NCBI GenBank assembly: GCA_017558865.1
Contig: JAFYTM010000131.1
Coordinates: 1-58,457 of the forward strand
Source of the DNA: Lachnospiraceae bacterium
Lineage (GTDB): Bacteria > Bacillota > Clostridia > Lachnospirales > Lachnospiraceae
Direction: 5' to 3'
Length of the DNA stretch: 58,457 nucleotides
Shown: positions 50,505-58,330 of the stretch, one piece after another
Position numbering within the stretch: position 1 is the stretch's first letter
Layout: every line of letters starts with the position of its first letter
Position numbers and translations under genes: made by a program
The notes under the pieces: generated by a model
What the model was told of the DNA's origin: nothing
What the model saw: the letters and a program-made list of their open reading frames with translations, nothing else
Database searches by the model: none

Positions 50505-52112
50505 ATGGAATGTTGTACAATTATTATTATAGGGGTTGTGGTGTATATAATTTATGTAATGTGGGAGGATGCATGTAAAGAAGATGCTAAAAAAATGGTC
50601 GAGAGAAACGAAATGAATGCAAGAAAATCGGAGCAGATAAAACGGATCAAGGAAGATTTAGACAGGCAATTTGTTGCTTTTTCCAACGTGGAATCAGATA
50701 TGGGAAATTCTATTAACAATATTTTTTTATATGCTAATAGTTATAAAGAGATACGTGATCGATTAGATAAATTGATTAACGATATTGAATTAATGATTCC
50801 ACATACGAAATCACTTAATCAGGAACTTTCAGTATTATCTTATGGTGATAATAGAATGCATAAAATTACAGAGTTGGAATCTACAGTTCTCCCACGGGCA
50901 AAGTTCGTTATAAAATGGTTGAATGAGTTTGAACAGAAAGTATATAGTTTTCCAGAGTGCAGAATGATTGATTTAGAGCATTATGGAAAAGTAGATCGGA
51001 AGTATTGGGAATCCATTAAGAATATGCAGAGACCTGTAGTGTTGAATTATATGAAGAAGTGTGAATCTACGCTTCAAAGTGGAAATTTTGAACATATCCA
51101 GAAAATTGCCATTGAAGATGTGTTAAAGTGTGTATGGTTTTTTGCAGTGGAGAATCCTTTTTCAGCATCAGATTTTCAGAGTGCAGAGCATTTATTTAAA
51201 AGAATTTATAAAAAGTTTCACATAGATGTTACTATTGCGGATTTATATGCTAAGAAAAAAGTAGGCGGTGAGGATTGTCTTAGTGACATGATTCGTGCTT
51301 TGTTAAAGGGAGGTGGAAATAGCAAAAATCAGGTTGATACCCTCACTCAGATTGCTTCTGCTCTTATGTGGATGAACGCCTATAAGACAGAAAACATGGT
51401 TTTACAACATATGCTGACATTTGGAATGCAGATGTCGCCAAAAGCGCAGGAACGATTACATTCTTTTGCGAGCGGCAGAGGAAAGGCACCAAACAGCTTT
51501 GATGTGAATCCTTCGCAGGGCTTTCTGTATTTTGATGTATCTGCTTTGGTATGGAAGGATGACGAGTACATTGGTCTGTTTGAAAATCTCGCTTTTCAGG
51601 ATAAAAAGTTGACCTATTCTCTTGCGGTCAGGGATGAGGACAAAGAGCTGTTTTTGTCTCAGGGGATTACAGTACCGGATACCGGCATGATTTTAAACCA
51701 GTTAAAATCGGTACTTTTTGAGGAATATGGTTCAAAAGTAGCAGTAAGGCTGGCTGATTGTAAGGCTCTTTCCGGTAGCGGGGAGGAGAGGATTCAGGGT
51801 GTGCTTGTTTCTTCGGTGGAATGCAGACATATGGGCATCCTGGTACATATTGCAGGAATCGGAAAGAAACTGGTCATTAAGTTTTATACGTTATTTATGC
51901 CGACGGCTTCAGATATTTCGGAACAGAAGCAACAGGCGCTGTCTATATATAACAAATTAAGCCCTTCTGTTACCATGTGGGAGAGCAGCCTGAAAGATAC
52001 GATGCTGATGGCAATTCAGCAGATTTTGAATTCTAATACACAGTTTGTAACGGCGGGGGCTGGAACAGGCGAAGATAAGTCCGGTCGTACGACGAACGAT
52101 GTGGTTTTCTGA
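50505..52112 (+). CDS. membrane-anchored protein of unknown function in the HerA-type operon
   Basis: A 535-residue protein with one N-terminal hydrophobic helix (about 5-20, IIIIGVVVYIIYVMW). A charged coiled-coil neck (about 25-60) and a helical middle part (60-330) follow. A C-terminal region that looks alpha/beta (about 345-480, FLYFDVSALVWKDDEYIG) ends in a Gly/Thr/Asp-rich tail. No catalytic motif or known family is recognised. It starts 11 bases after the ATPase and ends 9 bases before the DUF2752 gene, so all are co-expressed. Its first two thirds are more AT-rich than neighbouring core genes, consistent with acquired DNA. Confidence 0.75.
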   Translation: MECCTIIIIGVVVYIIYVMWEDACKEDAKKMVERNEMNARKSEQIKRIKEDLDRQFVAFSNVESDMGNSINNIFLYANSYKEIRDRLDKLINDIELMIPHTKSLNQELSVLSYGDNRMHKITELESTVLPRAKFVIKWLNEFEQKVYSFPECRMIDLEHYGKVDRKYWESIKNMQRPVVLNYMKKCESTLQSGNFEHIQKIAIEDVLKCVWFFAVENPFSASDFQSAEHLFKRIYKKFHIDVTIADLYAKKKVGGEDCLSDMIRALLKGGGNSKNQVDTLTQIASALMWMNAYKTENMVLQHMLTFGMQMSPKAQERLHSFASGRGKAPNSFDVNPSQGFLYFDVSALVWKDDEYIGLFENLAFQDKKLTYSLAVRDEDKELFLSQGITVPDTGMILNQLKSVLFEEYGSKVAVRLADCKALSGSGEERIQGVLVSSVECRHMGILVHIAGIGKKLVIKFYTLFMPTASDISEQKQQALSIYNKLSPSVTMWESSLKDTMLMAIQQILNSNTQFVTAGAGTGEDKSGRTTNDVVF

Positions 52113-52121
52113 TAACAAGTA

Positions 52122-52472
52122 ATGAGCTGTTTTGATTTTTTGGAAAATATACTTTCGTCAGAATGTTATATTCGTGAAACATTTCGGCTGTATTGTCCCG
52201 GCTGTGGCGGAACAAGGGCGGTACTGGCATTACTGGGAGGAGATATCCTCCAGTCTGCCAGATATAACCCGATTGTGCTGTTGTTATTGTTGGATGTGAT
52301 TTTTACTGTTGGTTCTCGTTTGTTAGAGAAGAAATGTAAGAATATATCCAGAATCATAAAATTTCGTATCTGGTATCATCTGGCATTTCTCGTCTTTATT
52401 GGAGTATTCTTTTTATGGCGCAATTATTTGTTGTACGTGGAAGGAATCGATATGCTGGGGGATTTTTATTAG
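52122..52472 (+). CDS. DUF2752 family small membrane protein
   Basis: A 116-residue protein with the DUF2752 signature CPGCGGTRAVLALLGGD (two cysteines and Thr-Arg), a Tyr-Asn-Pro motif RYNPIVL, and two or three membrane helices. The family's function is unknown. The paired cysteines may bind metal or form a thiol site at the membrane. It is the last gene of the Xre-controlled operon and probably the membrane partner of the preceding anchored protein. No terminator is obvious after it. Confidence 0.82.
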   Translation: MSCFDFLENILSSECYIRETFRLYCPGCGGTRAVLALLGGDILQSARYNPIVLLLLLDVIFTVGSRLLEKKCKNISRIIKFRIWYHLAFLVFIGVFFLWRNYLLYVEGIDMLGDFY

Positions 52473-52537
52473 TTATTCTGTTGGGTAAAAAACCCGCTAA
52501 ATTTTCTCTGCTTCACATTAAACCTCCGCCGAGCGGA

Positions 52538-52566
52538 TTGACAGTGTATCCAGCACATTTTATAGT
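52538..52566 (+). promoter_or_regulatory. near-consensus promoter of the second Na/Pi cotransporter
   Basis: A perfect TTGACA and TATAGT are separated by 17 bases. The predicted +1, 7 bases after the -10, is G52573, the first base of a 17-bp hairpin. Confidence 0.75.
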
Positions 52567-52572
52567 TGTTGT

Positions 52573-52610
52573 GAAAGACTTTTTATGTAGTGATACATGA
52601 AAAGTCTTTC
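52573..52610 (+). promoter_or_regulatory. 5'-terminal mRNA hairpin with GNRA tetraloop
   Basis: Positions 52573-52589 pair without a bulge with 52594-52610 (17 bp, one G-U), closed by a GTGA (GNRA) loop. It would form the very 5' end of the transcript, 34 bases before the coding start. This suggests mRNA stabilisation or a protein-binding element. It has no T-tract of its own, so a terminator role is less likely. Confidence 0.7.
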
Positions 52611-52644
52611 TTTATACAAAGATAACATAGTGGAGGAGCTTATT

Positions 52645-54390
52645 ATGAGTATTTTTAATGCTTTGACCCTGTTCGGCGGTTTGGCCCTGTTCCTGTATGG
52701 AATGGACCTGATGGGAAAAGGTCTTGAACAGGCTTCAGGCGGCAAACTGGAGAAAATTCTGGAAAATCTGACTTCCAACATCTTCAAGGCAGTGCTTCTG
52801 GGAATCGGTGTCACATCGGTGATCCAGAGTTCATCGGCGACAACCGTTATGGTCGTTGGTTTTGTAAACAGTGGTATCATGCCGTTATCCCGCGCAATCG
52901 GAATTATCATGGGTGCGAATATCGGTACAACGGTGACGGCGTGGATTTTGTCGCTGGCAGGTATTGAAAGCAGTAACTTCTTTATTCAATTATTAAAACC
53001 GACATCCTTTTCGCCGGTGCTGGCAGTGATCGGTATTGTGCTTCTGATGTTCTCAAAAAAAGAGAAGAAGAAAAATATCGGCAATATTCTGATCGGATTC
53101 GCAATTCTGATGTTTGGAATGGATACGATGTCGGGTGCGGTAGAACCATTGGCTGATGTGCCGGCGTTTACGAATATCCTGCTGATGTTCTCTAATCCGA
53201 TTCTGGGTGTGATGGCAGGTGCGATCCTGACAGCGGTGATCCAGAGCTCCAGTGCTTCTGTAGGTATCCTGCAGGCACTTTGTATGACGGGAAGTGTAAG
53301 ATACAGCACAGCACTTCCAATTATCATGGGTCAGAATATCGGAACCTGTATTACAGCGATCCTGTCAGCGATTGGAGCCAATCGAAATGCAAAACGTGCA
53401 GCATGTGTACATCTCTTATTTAACCTGATTGGAACAACATTGTTTCTCTGTGTTTTCTATACCTTGAATTTGTTTATGGATTTTCCGTTTTTGGTGGAAA
53501 GTGCAACACCGGTGGGTATTGCAACGATACATACAACATTTAATGTGACAGCAACGATTCTTCTGCTTCCTTTCAACAGAATATTGGAGAAGCTGGCATA
53601 TCTTGTTATCCGCGAGACGGAAGAAGAGAAGCATACAACGAAGAAGTCGCTGGATATTCTGGATGAACGTTTTTTGGAGGTTCCTGGTTATGCACTGGAA
53701 CAGGGAAAAGCGGCTGCACTTGCGATGTTTGAGGAGACACGCAGATCGTTGGATATGTCATCGACATTGATGGAATCCTATGCATCAGAGACAGTTGGAA
53801 AGATCAGAGAGAGTGAAGATCTGGTGGATGGTTATGAAAATCAGATTGGCAATTATTTATTGGCATTATCAAGAAAAACGTTAAGTTCAAAGGAGAGTCA
53901 GGCATTATCTGTTTTGCTTCATACGGTCAGCGATATTGAGACGATCAGTGACCAGACATGTAATATTGCCATTGCCTATAAAGGAATGGAATCAAAAGAA
54001 GAACGGTTTTCGGAAAAAGCGGTACAGGAGCTGAAGGTGCAGCAGAAGGCGGTGGAAGCATTGGTAGATGCGACGATTGGAATGTTTGAAAATCGTGCCT
54101 ATATCGAAGTGTATGCGTATGATCAGGTGATTGAAGAATTATTAAAAGAAATCAAAGAACGCCATGTGATAAGATTGATCAATAATGAATGCAGCATCAG
54201 TCTGGGAATGAGACTGACCGATATCCTGAACAGCTATGAACGAATTGCCGGACGTTGTATGAGAATTGCGAACTATCTGTCGCAGCTGGGTGAAAAGGAG
54301 CTGGAGATTCATGACCATGAGAATCTGCTTGCGTTGTCTGATTATCAGGAGTTGTACGGAGAGTATAAGAAAAAATACTGCTTGAATTGA
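52645..54390 (+). CDS. Na/Pi cotransporter family protein with PhoU-like domain (copy 2)
   Basis: A 581-residue paralogue of the protein at 34880, with the same two QSS motifs (VIQSSSATTVMVVG near residue 59 and VIQSSSASVGILQA near residue 199) and a C-terminal PhoU-like helical half. The start at ATG 52645 is set by GGAGGAG (52632-52638); an open frame back to 52597 runs through the hairpin. Unlike copy 1 it has a consensus sigma-A promoter and no Pho-type repeat, so it is probably expressed under different conditions. Confidence 0.92.
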   Translation: MSIFNALTLFGGLALFLYGMDLMGKGLEQASGGKLEKILENLTSNIFKAVLLGIGVTSVIQSSSATTVMVVGFVNSGIMPLSRAIGIIMGANIGTTVTAWILSLAGIESSNFFIQLLKPTSFSPVLAVIGIVLLMFSKKEKKKNIGNILIGFAILMFGMDTMSGAVEPLADVPAFTNILLMFSNPILGVMAGAILTAVIQSSSASVGILQALCMTGSVRYSTALPIIMGQNIGTCITAILSAIGANRNAKRAACVHLLFNLIGTTLFLCVFYTLNLFMDFPFLVESATPVGIATIHTTFNVTATILLLPFNRILEKLAYLVIRETEEEKHTTKKSLDILDERFLEVPGYALEQGKAAALAMFEETRRSLDMSSTLMESYASETVGKIRESEDLVDGYENQIGNYLLALSRKTLSSKESQALSVLLHTVSDIETISDQTCNIAIAYKGMESKEERFSEKAVQELKVQQKAVEALVDATIGMFENRAYIEVYAYDQVIEELLKEIKERHVIRLINNECSISLGMRLTDILNSYERIAGRCMRIANYLSQLGEKELEIHDHENLLALSDYQELYGEYKKKYCLN

Positions 54391-54456
54391 TTGAGAAATC
54401 TTGGTAAAGTAGAAGCGATTCTGTAAAGAAAAGCTGAAAAAAGGAGTTATTCTCCC

Positions 54457-55785
54457 ATGTTTACCAAGAGACAAATATGGGCACTTTTGGTGCCTCTTAT
54501 GATTGAACAGGTGCTCACATCCTTTATGGGTACTGCAGATACGATGATGGTGAGCCATGCCGGTTCGGCGGCGATTTCTGCAGTGGCACTGGTGGATTCT
54601 GTCAATATTCTGGTGATTTATATATTTGCTGCGATGGCCACAGGGGGTACGATCCTGTGTTCTCAATATATTGGCAGCGGACAGCAGGACAAAGCAAATC
54701 ATATTGGAAAACAGCTGGCAGTGACGGTTGCCATACTTGCTTCTGCTTTGATGCTTTTATGTGTGATATTCCGAAGCCCGCTTTTACGGCTGATTTTTGG
54801 ACAGGTGGAAGCAGATGTAATGGTCAATGCAGAGATTTATTTTCTGATCACTGCCATATCTTATCCGTTTATTGCACTGTATAATGCCGGAGCAGCTCTG
54901 TTCCGGGCATCCGGGAATTCTAAATTGCCGATGCAGGTGTCGACAGTCTCGAATATCCTGAATATTATTGGCAATGCGGTGATGATTTTTGGCTTCCAGA
55001 AAGGCGTGGCTGGTGCTGCATTTGCAACACTTCTGTCAAGGATTTTCTGTGCCTTTGTGATCCTGTATTTTTTAAGAAAGCCCAATCAGGTCATAGTAGT
55101 ACGGGATTATTTTCATATACGGCTGGATATGGATGCTGTTTTCAGAATTTTGAAGGTGGGAATCCCCAATGGAGTTGAGAATGGAATGTTCCAGTTTGGA
55201 AAGGTTGCGATTCAGTCTACCGTATCGACTATGGGAACGGTTGCCATCGCTGCACAGGCAATGGCAGCTTCTCTGGAAGCACTGGCAAGTAATGCGGCAA
55301 TGGGTATTGGTCTGGGGATGATGACGATTGTGGGACAATGCATCGGAGCGGGCAGAAAAGAAGAAGCCAGACGTTATATCATACAGCTTACATGGTATGC
55401 GGAGATTTCACTGATCATATGCTGTGCACTGATGGCGTGTACGGTGCGTCTGGTGACCAGGCTGGCAGGTATGGAGCCGGCAGCAGCAGATCTGACCTGT
55501 GAATTGATTTATATTATTTCTGTTGTAAAAGCATTCATCTGGGTATTTTCCTTTATCCCGGCTTATGGAATGAGAGGAGCGGGAGATGTACGGTTTTCCA
55601 TGATCCTGACTATGTCTACGATGTGGAGCTGTCGTGTGCTGATCGTTGTGATTCTGGCAAGATGCTTCGGTTTTGGACCGATTGCTGTATGGATTGGTAT
55701 GTTCATGGACTGGGGCGTAAGGGGAGCTTTGTTTACCTGGAGATTCTTCAGTGGGAAATGGATGGAAAAAAGGGTTTCTTTGTGA
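54457..55785 (+). CDS. MATE-family efflux transporter
   Basis: A 442-residue, 12-helix MATE exporter that expels cationic drugs or metabolites using a sodium or proton gradient. It has the two-fold repeat of MatE domains, with PLMIEQVLTSFMGTADTMMVSH near the N-terminus and GIPNGVENGMFQFGKVAIQ starting the second half, both typical of the DinF/NorM-like group. The SD GGAG (54443-54446) can pair with CTCC (54452-54455) right before the ATG, a possible weak translational brake. Its TGA lies in the loop of the terminator that follows. Confidence 0.9.
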   Translation: MFTKRQIWALLVPLMIEQVLTSFMGTADTMMVSHAGSAAISAVALVDSVNILVIYIFAAMATGGTILCSQYIGSGQQDKANHIGKQLAVTVAILASALMLLCVIFRSPLLRLIFGQVEADVMVNAEIYFLITAISYPFIALYNAGAALFRASGNSKLPMQVSTVSNILNIIGNAVMIFGFQKGVAGAAFATLLSRIFCAFVILYFLRKPNQVIVVRDYFHIRLDMDAVFRILKVGIPNGVENGMFQFGKVAIQSTVSTMGTVAIAAQAMAASLEALASNAAMGIGLGMMTIVGQCIGAGRKEEARRYIIQLTWYAEISLIICCALMACTVRLVTRLAGMEPAAADLTCELIYIISVVKAFIWVFSFIPAYGMRGAGDVRFSMILTMSTMWSCRVLIVVILARCFGFGPIAVWIGMFMDWGVRGALFTWRFFSGKWMEKRVSL

Positions 55786-55802
55786 AAAAGAAACCCTTTT
55801 TG
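55766..55802. terminator. bidirectional terminator between the MATE and DUF1292 genes
   Basis: AAAAAGGGTTTCTTT and AAAGAAACCCTTTTT pair around a short GTGA-containing loop that holds the MATE stop codon. A- and T-tracts on both sides serve both converging genes. Confidence 0.88.
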
Positions 55803-55809
55803 TCATACC

Positions 55810-56160
55810 TTAATTCAGTTCATCCTCACCAACCAGTTCGTCGTACTCCATGGAATCCAGAAGTTCATCGAATGCATCGGATGCGATCTCATATTCCTCA
55901 TCGCTTTCGATGTTCTCCAGAACCGGCTGACCAGCTGCATCTTTGGAGTAACGGTACAGATATACTTCACCGTCTTCGTTCTGACCGTTCTCATCCAGAG
56001 GAAGCAGTGCAATGTATTCTTTGTTTCCGCCGTCGAAGATACCAACGATCGCGCATTCTACAGTAGAATCATCATCCAGAGTCAGGGTAACAGTTACACC
56101 TTCGCCGCCGCAGGTAGCGCAGTCGCCATTGCATTTTGTTTCATCACATGTATTAGACAT
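55810..56160 (-). CDS. DUF1292 family protein with Cys-rich N-terminus
   Basis: A 116-residue acidic protein. The core (about 22-100) matches DUF1292: VTVTLTLDDDSTVECAIVGIF, then EYIALLPLDENGQ, VYLYRYSKDA and IESDEEYEIASDAFDELLD. The first 20 residues add four cysteines spaced C-x4-C-x3-C-x2-C, which could bind zinc or an Fe-S cluster. DUF1292 proteins are common in Firmicutes and of unknown function. It is monocistronic and divergent from the aminotransferase gene. Confidence 0.88.
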   Translation of the reverse strand: MSNTCDETKCNGDCATCGGEGVTVTLTLDDDSTVECAIVGIFDGGNKEYIALLPLDENGQNEDGEVYLYRYSKDAAGQPVLENIESDEEYEIASDAFDELLDSMEYDELVGEDELN

Positions 56161-56313
56161 TTGTAAAACCTCTCATTTCTGATATTTTTCTGATGTTTTA
56201 TCTCTATAACAATGTATCAGAAGACAGGCTTATTTGCAAGACCTGGAAAAGCAAAACTTGACTTTTGGAAATTTCTTACTACAATGAAAGGGTATATGAA
56301 AGGAGCGTTACTC

Positions 56314-57486
56314 ATGGATTTGGTATTTTCTGAAAGATCCCGGAAGATTGAAGAGGGGATCTTTGTCATATTAAATGAGAAAAAAGAGGCATTATTAAAA
56401 GAAGGAAGAAATGTATATAATTTTTCCATCGGAACACCGGATTTTAAGGTTCCGGGGCATATCATGGAAGCAATGCAGGAGGCGTGTAAGGAACCAGAGA
56501 ATTATAAATATTCTATCACAGATCGGCCGGTGATGCTGGAAGCAGTGCAGGAATTTTATAAGAACAGGTTTGGTGTGGAGGTGAAGACCAGCCAGATTAT
56601 GAGCATGTACGGTTCCCAGGAGGGAATGGCGCATATCGCTGTGGCATTGTGTGATCCGGGTGATATTGTGCTGGTACCTAACCCGGGATATCCGGTCTTT
56701 GGCATCGGGCCGGAGCTGATGGGAGCGAAAGCTGTGACCTACCCGCTTTATAAGGAAAATCATTTTCTGCCGGATTTTGATGATATCCCGGAGGAGACAG
56801 CCAAAGCAGCAAAATATATGATCATCTCTTATCCGGCGAATCCGGTGACCTCTGTGGCAGATGATGATTTTTATGAGAAAGCGATTGCTTTTGCAAAAAA
56901 ATATAACGTGGTTCTTCTTCATGACAATGCCTACGCAGATCTGGTGTATGGAGGAAGGCAGGGAAGATCCTTCCTTGAATATCCTGGAGCCATGGATGTT
57001 GGAGTGGAGTTCTATTCGATGTCCAAATCCTACAATATGACCGGTATGCGTATCTCTTTTGCAATCGGCAATGAGAAGGTGATCGAGGCATTCCGTAAAG
57101 TTCGTTCTCAGATTGATTATGGTATCTTTCTGCCGATCCAGTATGCGGTAGCAGCAGCGTTGAATGGTCCGCAGGATCATGTTCAGGAGCAGGCGAGACA
57201 ATATGAGGAGCGAAGTCGTACGCTGACCAGAGGGCTCACACGTATTGGCTGGGAGATTCCGGACGGAGAAGCTACGATGTTCGTCTGGGCACCGATTCCG
57301 AAAAATTATACGAGCTGTGAGACATTTGCGTTGGAGCTGGCAGAGAGGACGGGCGTGGTTGTGGTTCCTGGTACTGCGTTTGGTGACTTGGGTGAAGGCT
57401 ATGTGCGCTTTGCATTAGTGTATCCTGTGGAGATGATTGAAAAGGCAATTCGGGCGATTGCAGAAAGTGGTATGTTAGATGTATGA
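56314..57486 (+). CDS. PLP-dependent aminotransferase (class I/II)
   Basis: A 390-residue fold-type I aminotransferase. The motifs are NFSIGTPDFKVPGHIMEAM near the N-terminus, a cofactor loop at GSQEGMAHIA, VPNPGYPVF, SYPANPVTSV (Asn binding PLP), DNAYADLVYGG, and SMSKSYNMTGMR with Lys238 as the Schiff-base lysine. The closest functional groups are LL-diaminopimelate and alanine/aspartate-type aminotransferases; the amino donor cannot be fixed by eye. ATG 56314 has AAGGAG 9 bases upstream, though the frame is open from 56212. Its end overlaps the YdcF-family gene (ATGA). Confidence 0.9.
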   Translation: MDLVFSERSRKIEEGIFVILNEKKEALLKEGRNVYNFSIGTPDFKVPGHIMEAMQEACKEPENYKYSITDRPVMLEAVQEFYKNRFGVEVKTSQIMSMYGSQEGMAHIAVALCDPGDIVLVPNPGYPVFGIGPELMGAKAVTYPLYKENHFLPDFDDIPEETAKAAKYMIISYPANPVTSVADDDFYEKAIAFAKKYNVVLLHDNAYADLVYGGRQGRSFLEYPGAMDVGVEFYSMSKSYNMTGMRISFAIGNEKVIEAFRKVRSQIDYGIFLPIQYAVAAALNGPQDHVQEQARQYEERSRTLTRGLTRIGWEIPDGEATMFVWAPIPKNYTSCETFALELAERTGVVVVPGTAFGDLGEGYVRFALVYPVEMIEKAIRAIAESGMLDV

Positions 57487-58064
57487 GTTTTGTAGATGAA
57501 TATACGAATTTTATTTTTTTGGAAGATGAACCTGAAAAGGCTGATGTTATTTTTGTGCCGGGTTCCGATGAAGGAGGACTGGCAGTAAGGGCAGCGGAGT
57601 TGTGGAAAACGGGATATGCTCCGATTGTATTGCCGTCCGGCAGATATGGTAAACTGGTGGGGAAATTTTCAGGAGACCCGACTTTTGAAACGGAATGGGA
57701 ATATCTTCATCATATTTTACGGGAAGAAGGTGTGCCGGAGGATGTCATCTGGAAAGAAGACCAGGCTACCTTTACTTATGAAAATGCAATTTATTCCAGA
57801 AAGCTGACAGATGCGGCAGGATTGCAGGTAAAGAAAGCACTTCTTTGCTGTCAGGCATTCCATGCCAGACGGGCAAGGCTTTATTATCAGGTATGCTTTC
57901 CGGAAGCTGAGATTTTGGTTTGTCCGGTGGAGACAAAAGGGATCAATCGGTATAACTGGTATCAGAAAGAAAATGGTGTGAAACTTGTATTAAACGAAAT
58001 GAAACATTGCGGAACACAATTTCACGAGATTTTTCAACAAAATATTGAGAAAATAGCTGAATAA
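57483..58064 (+). CDS. YdcF/ElyC/SanA family (DUF218) protein
   Basis: A 193-residue protein with the DUF218 fold. ADVIFVPGSDEGGLAVRAAEL is the nucleotide-like loop, then PIVLPSGRYG, WKEDQATFTYENAIYS and KALLCCQAFHARRARLYYQ, the family's conserved Glu/Asn and His/Arg. There is no membrane helix, unlike SanA or ElyC, so it is probably cytosolic. It is coupled to the aminotransferase by a 4-base overlap. The family is linked to envelope metabolism in E. coli, but no reaction is established. Confidence 0.85.
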   Translation: MSFVDEYTNFIFLEDEPEKADVIFVPGSDEGGLAVRAAELWKTGYAPIVLPSGRYGKLVGKFSGDPTFETEWEYLHHILREEGVPEDVIWKEDQATFTYENAIYSRKLTDAAGLQVKKALLCCQAFHARRARLYYQVCFPEAEILVCPVETKGINRYNWYQKENGVKLVLNEMKHCGTQFHEIFQQNIEKIAE

Positions 58065-58084
58065 TTGATCGTAAATAAAAAATA

Positions 58085-58140
58085 ACAGGGTGATGCTGAG
58101 TGAAACAAAATGAAACACTCATAAATCATTCTGTTTTTTT
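58085..58140 (+). terminator. terminator of the aminotransferase-YdcF operon
   Basis: ACAGGGTGAT pairs with ATCATTCTGT and an inner TGAGTG pairs with CACTCA. The long two-part stem is followed by seven T. Confidence 0.8.
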
Positions 58141-58172
58141 GTTTTGGATGGGTGGTAAAAATATTTGTGAGT

Positions 58173-58214
58173 TGTTAAGAATCTGTTCAGAGGAATTTGG
58201 GAAGGTGTTAAGAA
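58173..58214 (+). promoter_or_regulatory. tandem enhancer-type repeats upstream of the sigma-54 promoter
   Basis: TGTTAAGAA occurs at 58173-58181 and 58206-58214, exactly 33 bp (three helical turns) apart, and a partial GTTAAAA copy follows near 58238. The position, 40-80 bases upstream of a sigma-54 promoter, suits binding sites of an enhancer-binding activator. Confidence 0.5.
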
Positions 58215-58255
58215 GTTGTTTGTTTTAAGGGGAAACTGTTAAAAGGTACAGGGAC

Positions 58256-58271
58256 TGGCACGGAGGTTGCT
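58256..58271 (+). promoter_or_regulatory. sigma-54 (-24/-12) promoter
   Basis: TGGCACGGAGGTTGCT matches the RpoN consensus TGGCAC-N5-TTGCW exactly, with 10 bases between the invariant GG and GC. It lies 60 bases before the PdxA-family start. Confidence 0.82.
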
Positions 58272-58330
58272 TTTTACTGAATCATCAAGACTGCGGGAAA
58301 CTGTGGTTATGAATAGAAGGAGGATATGAA

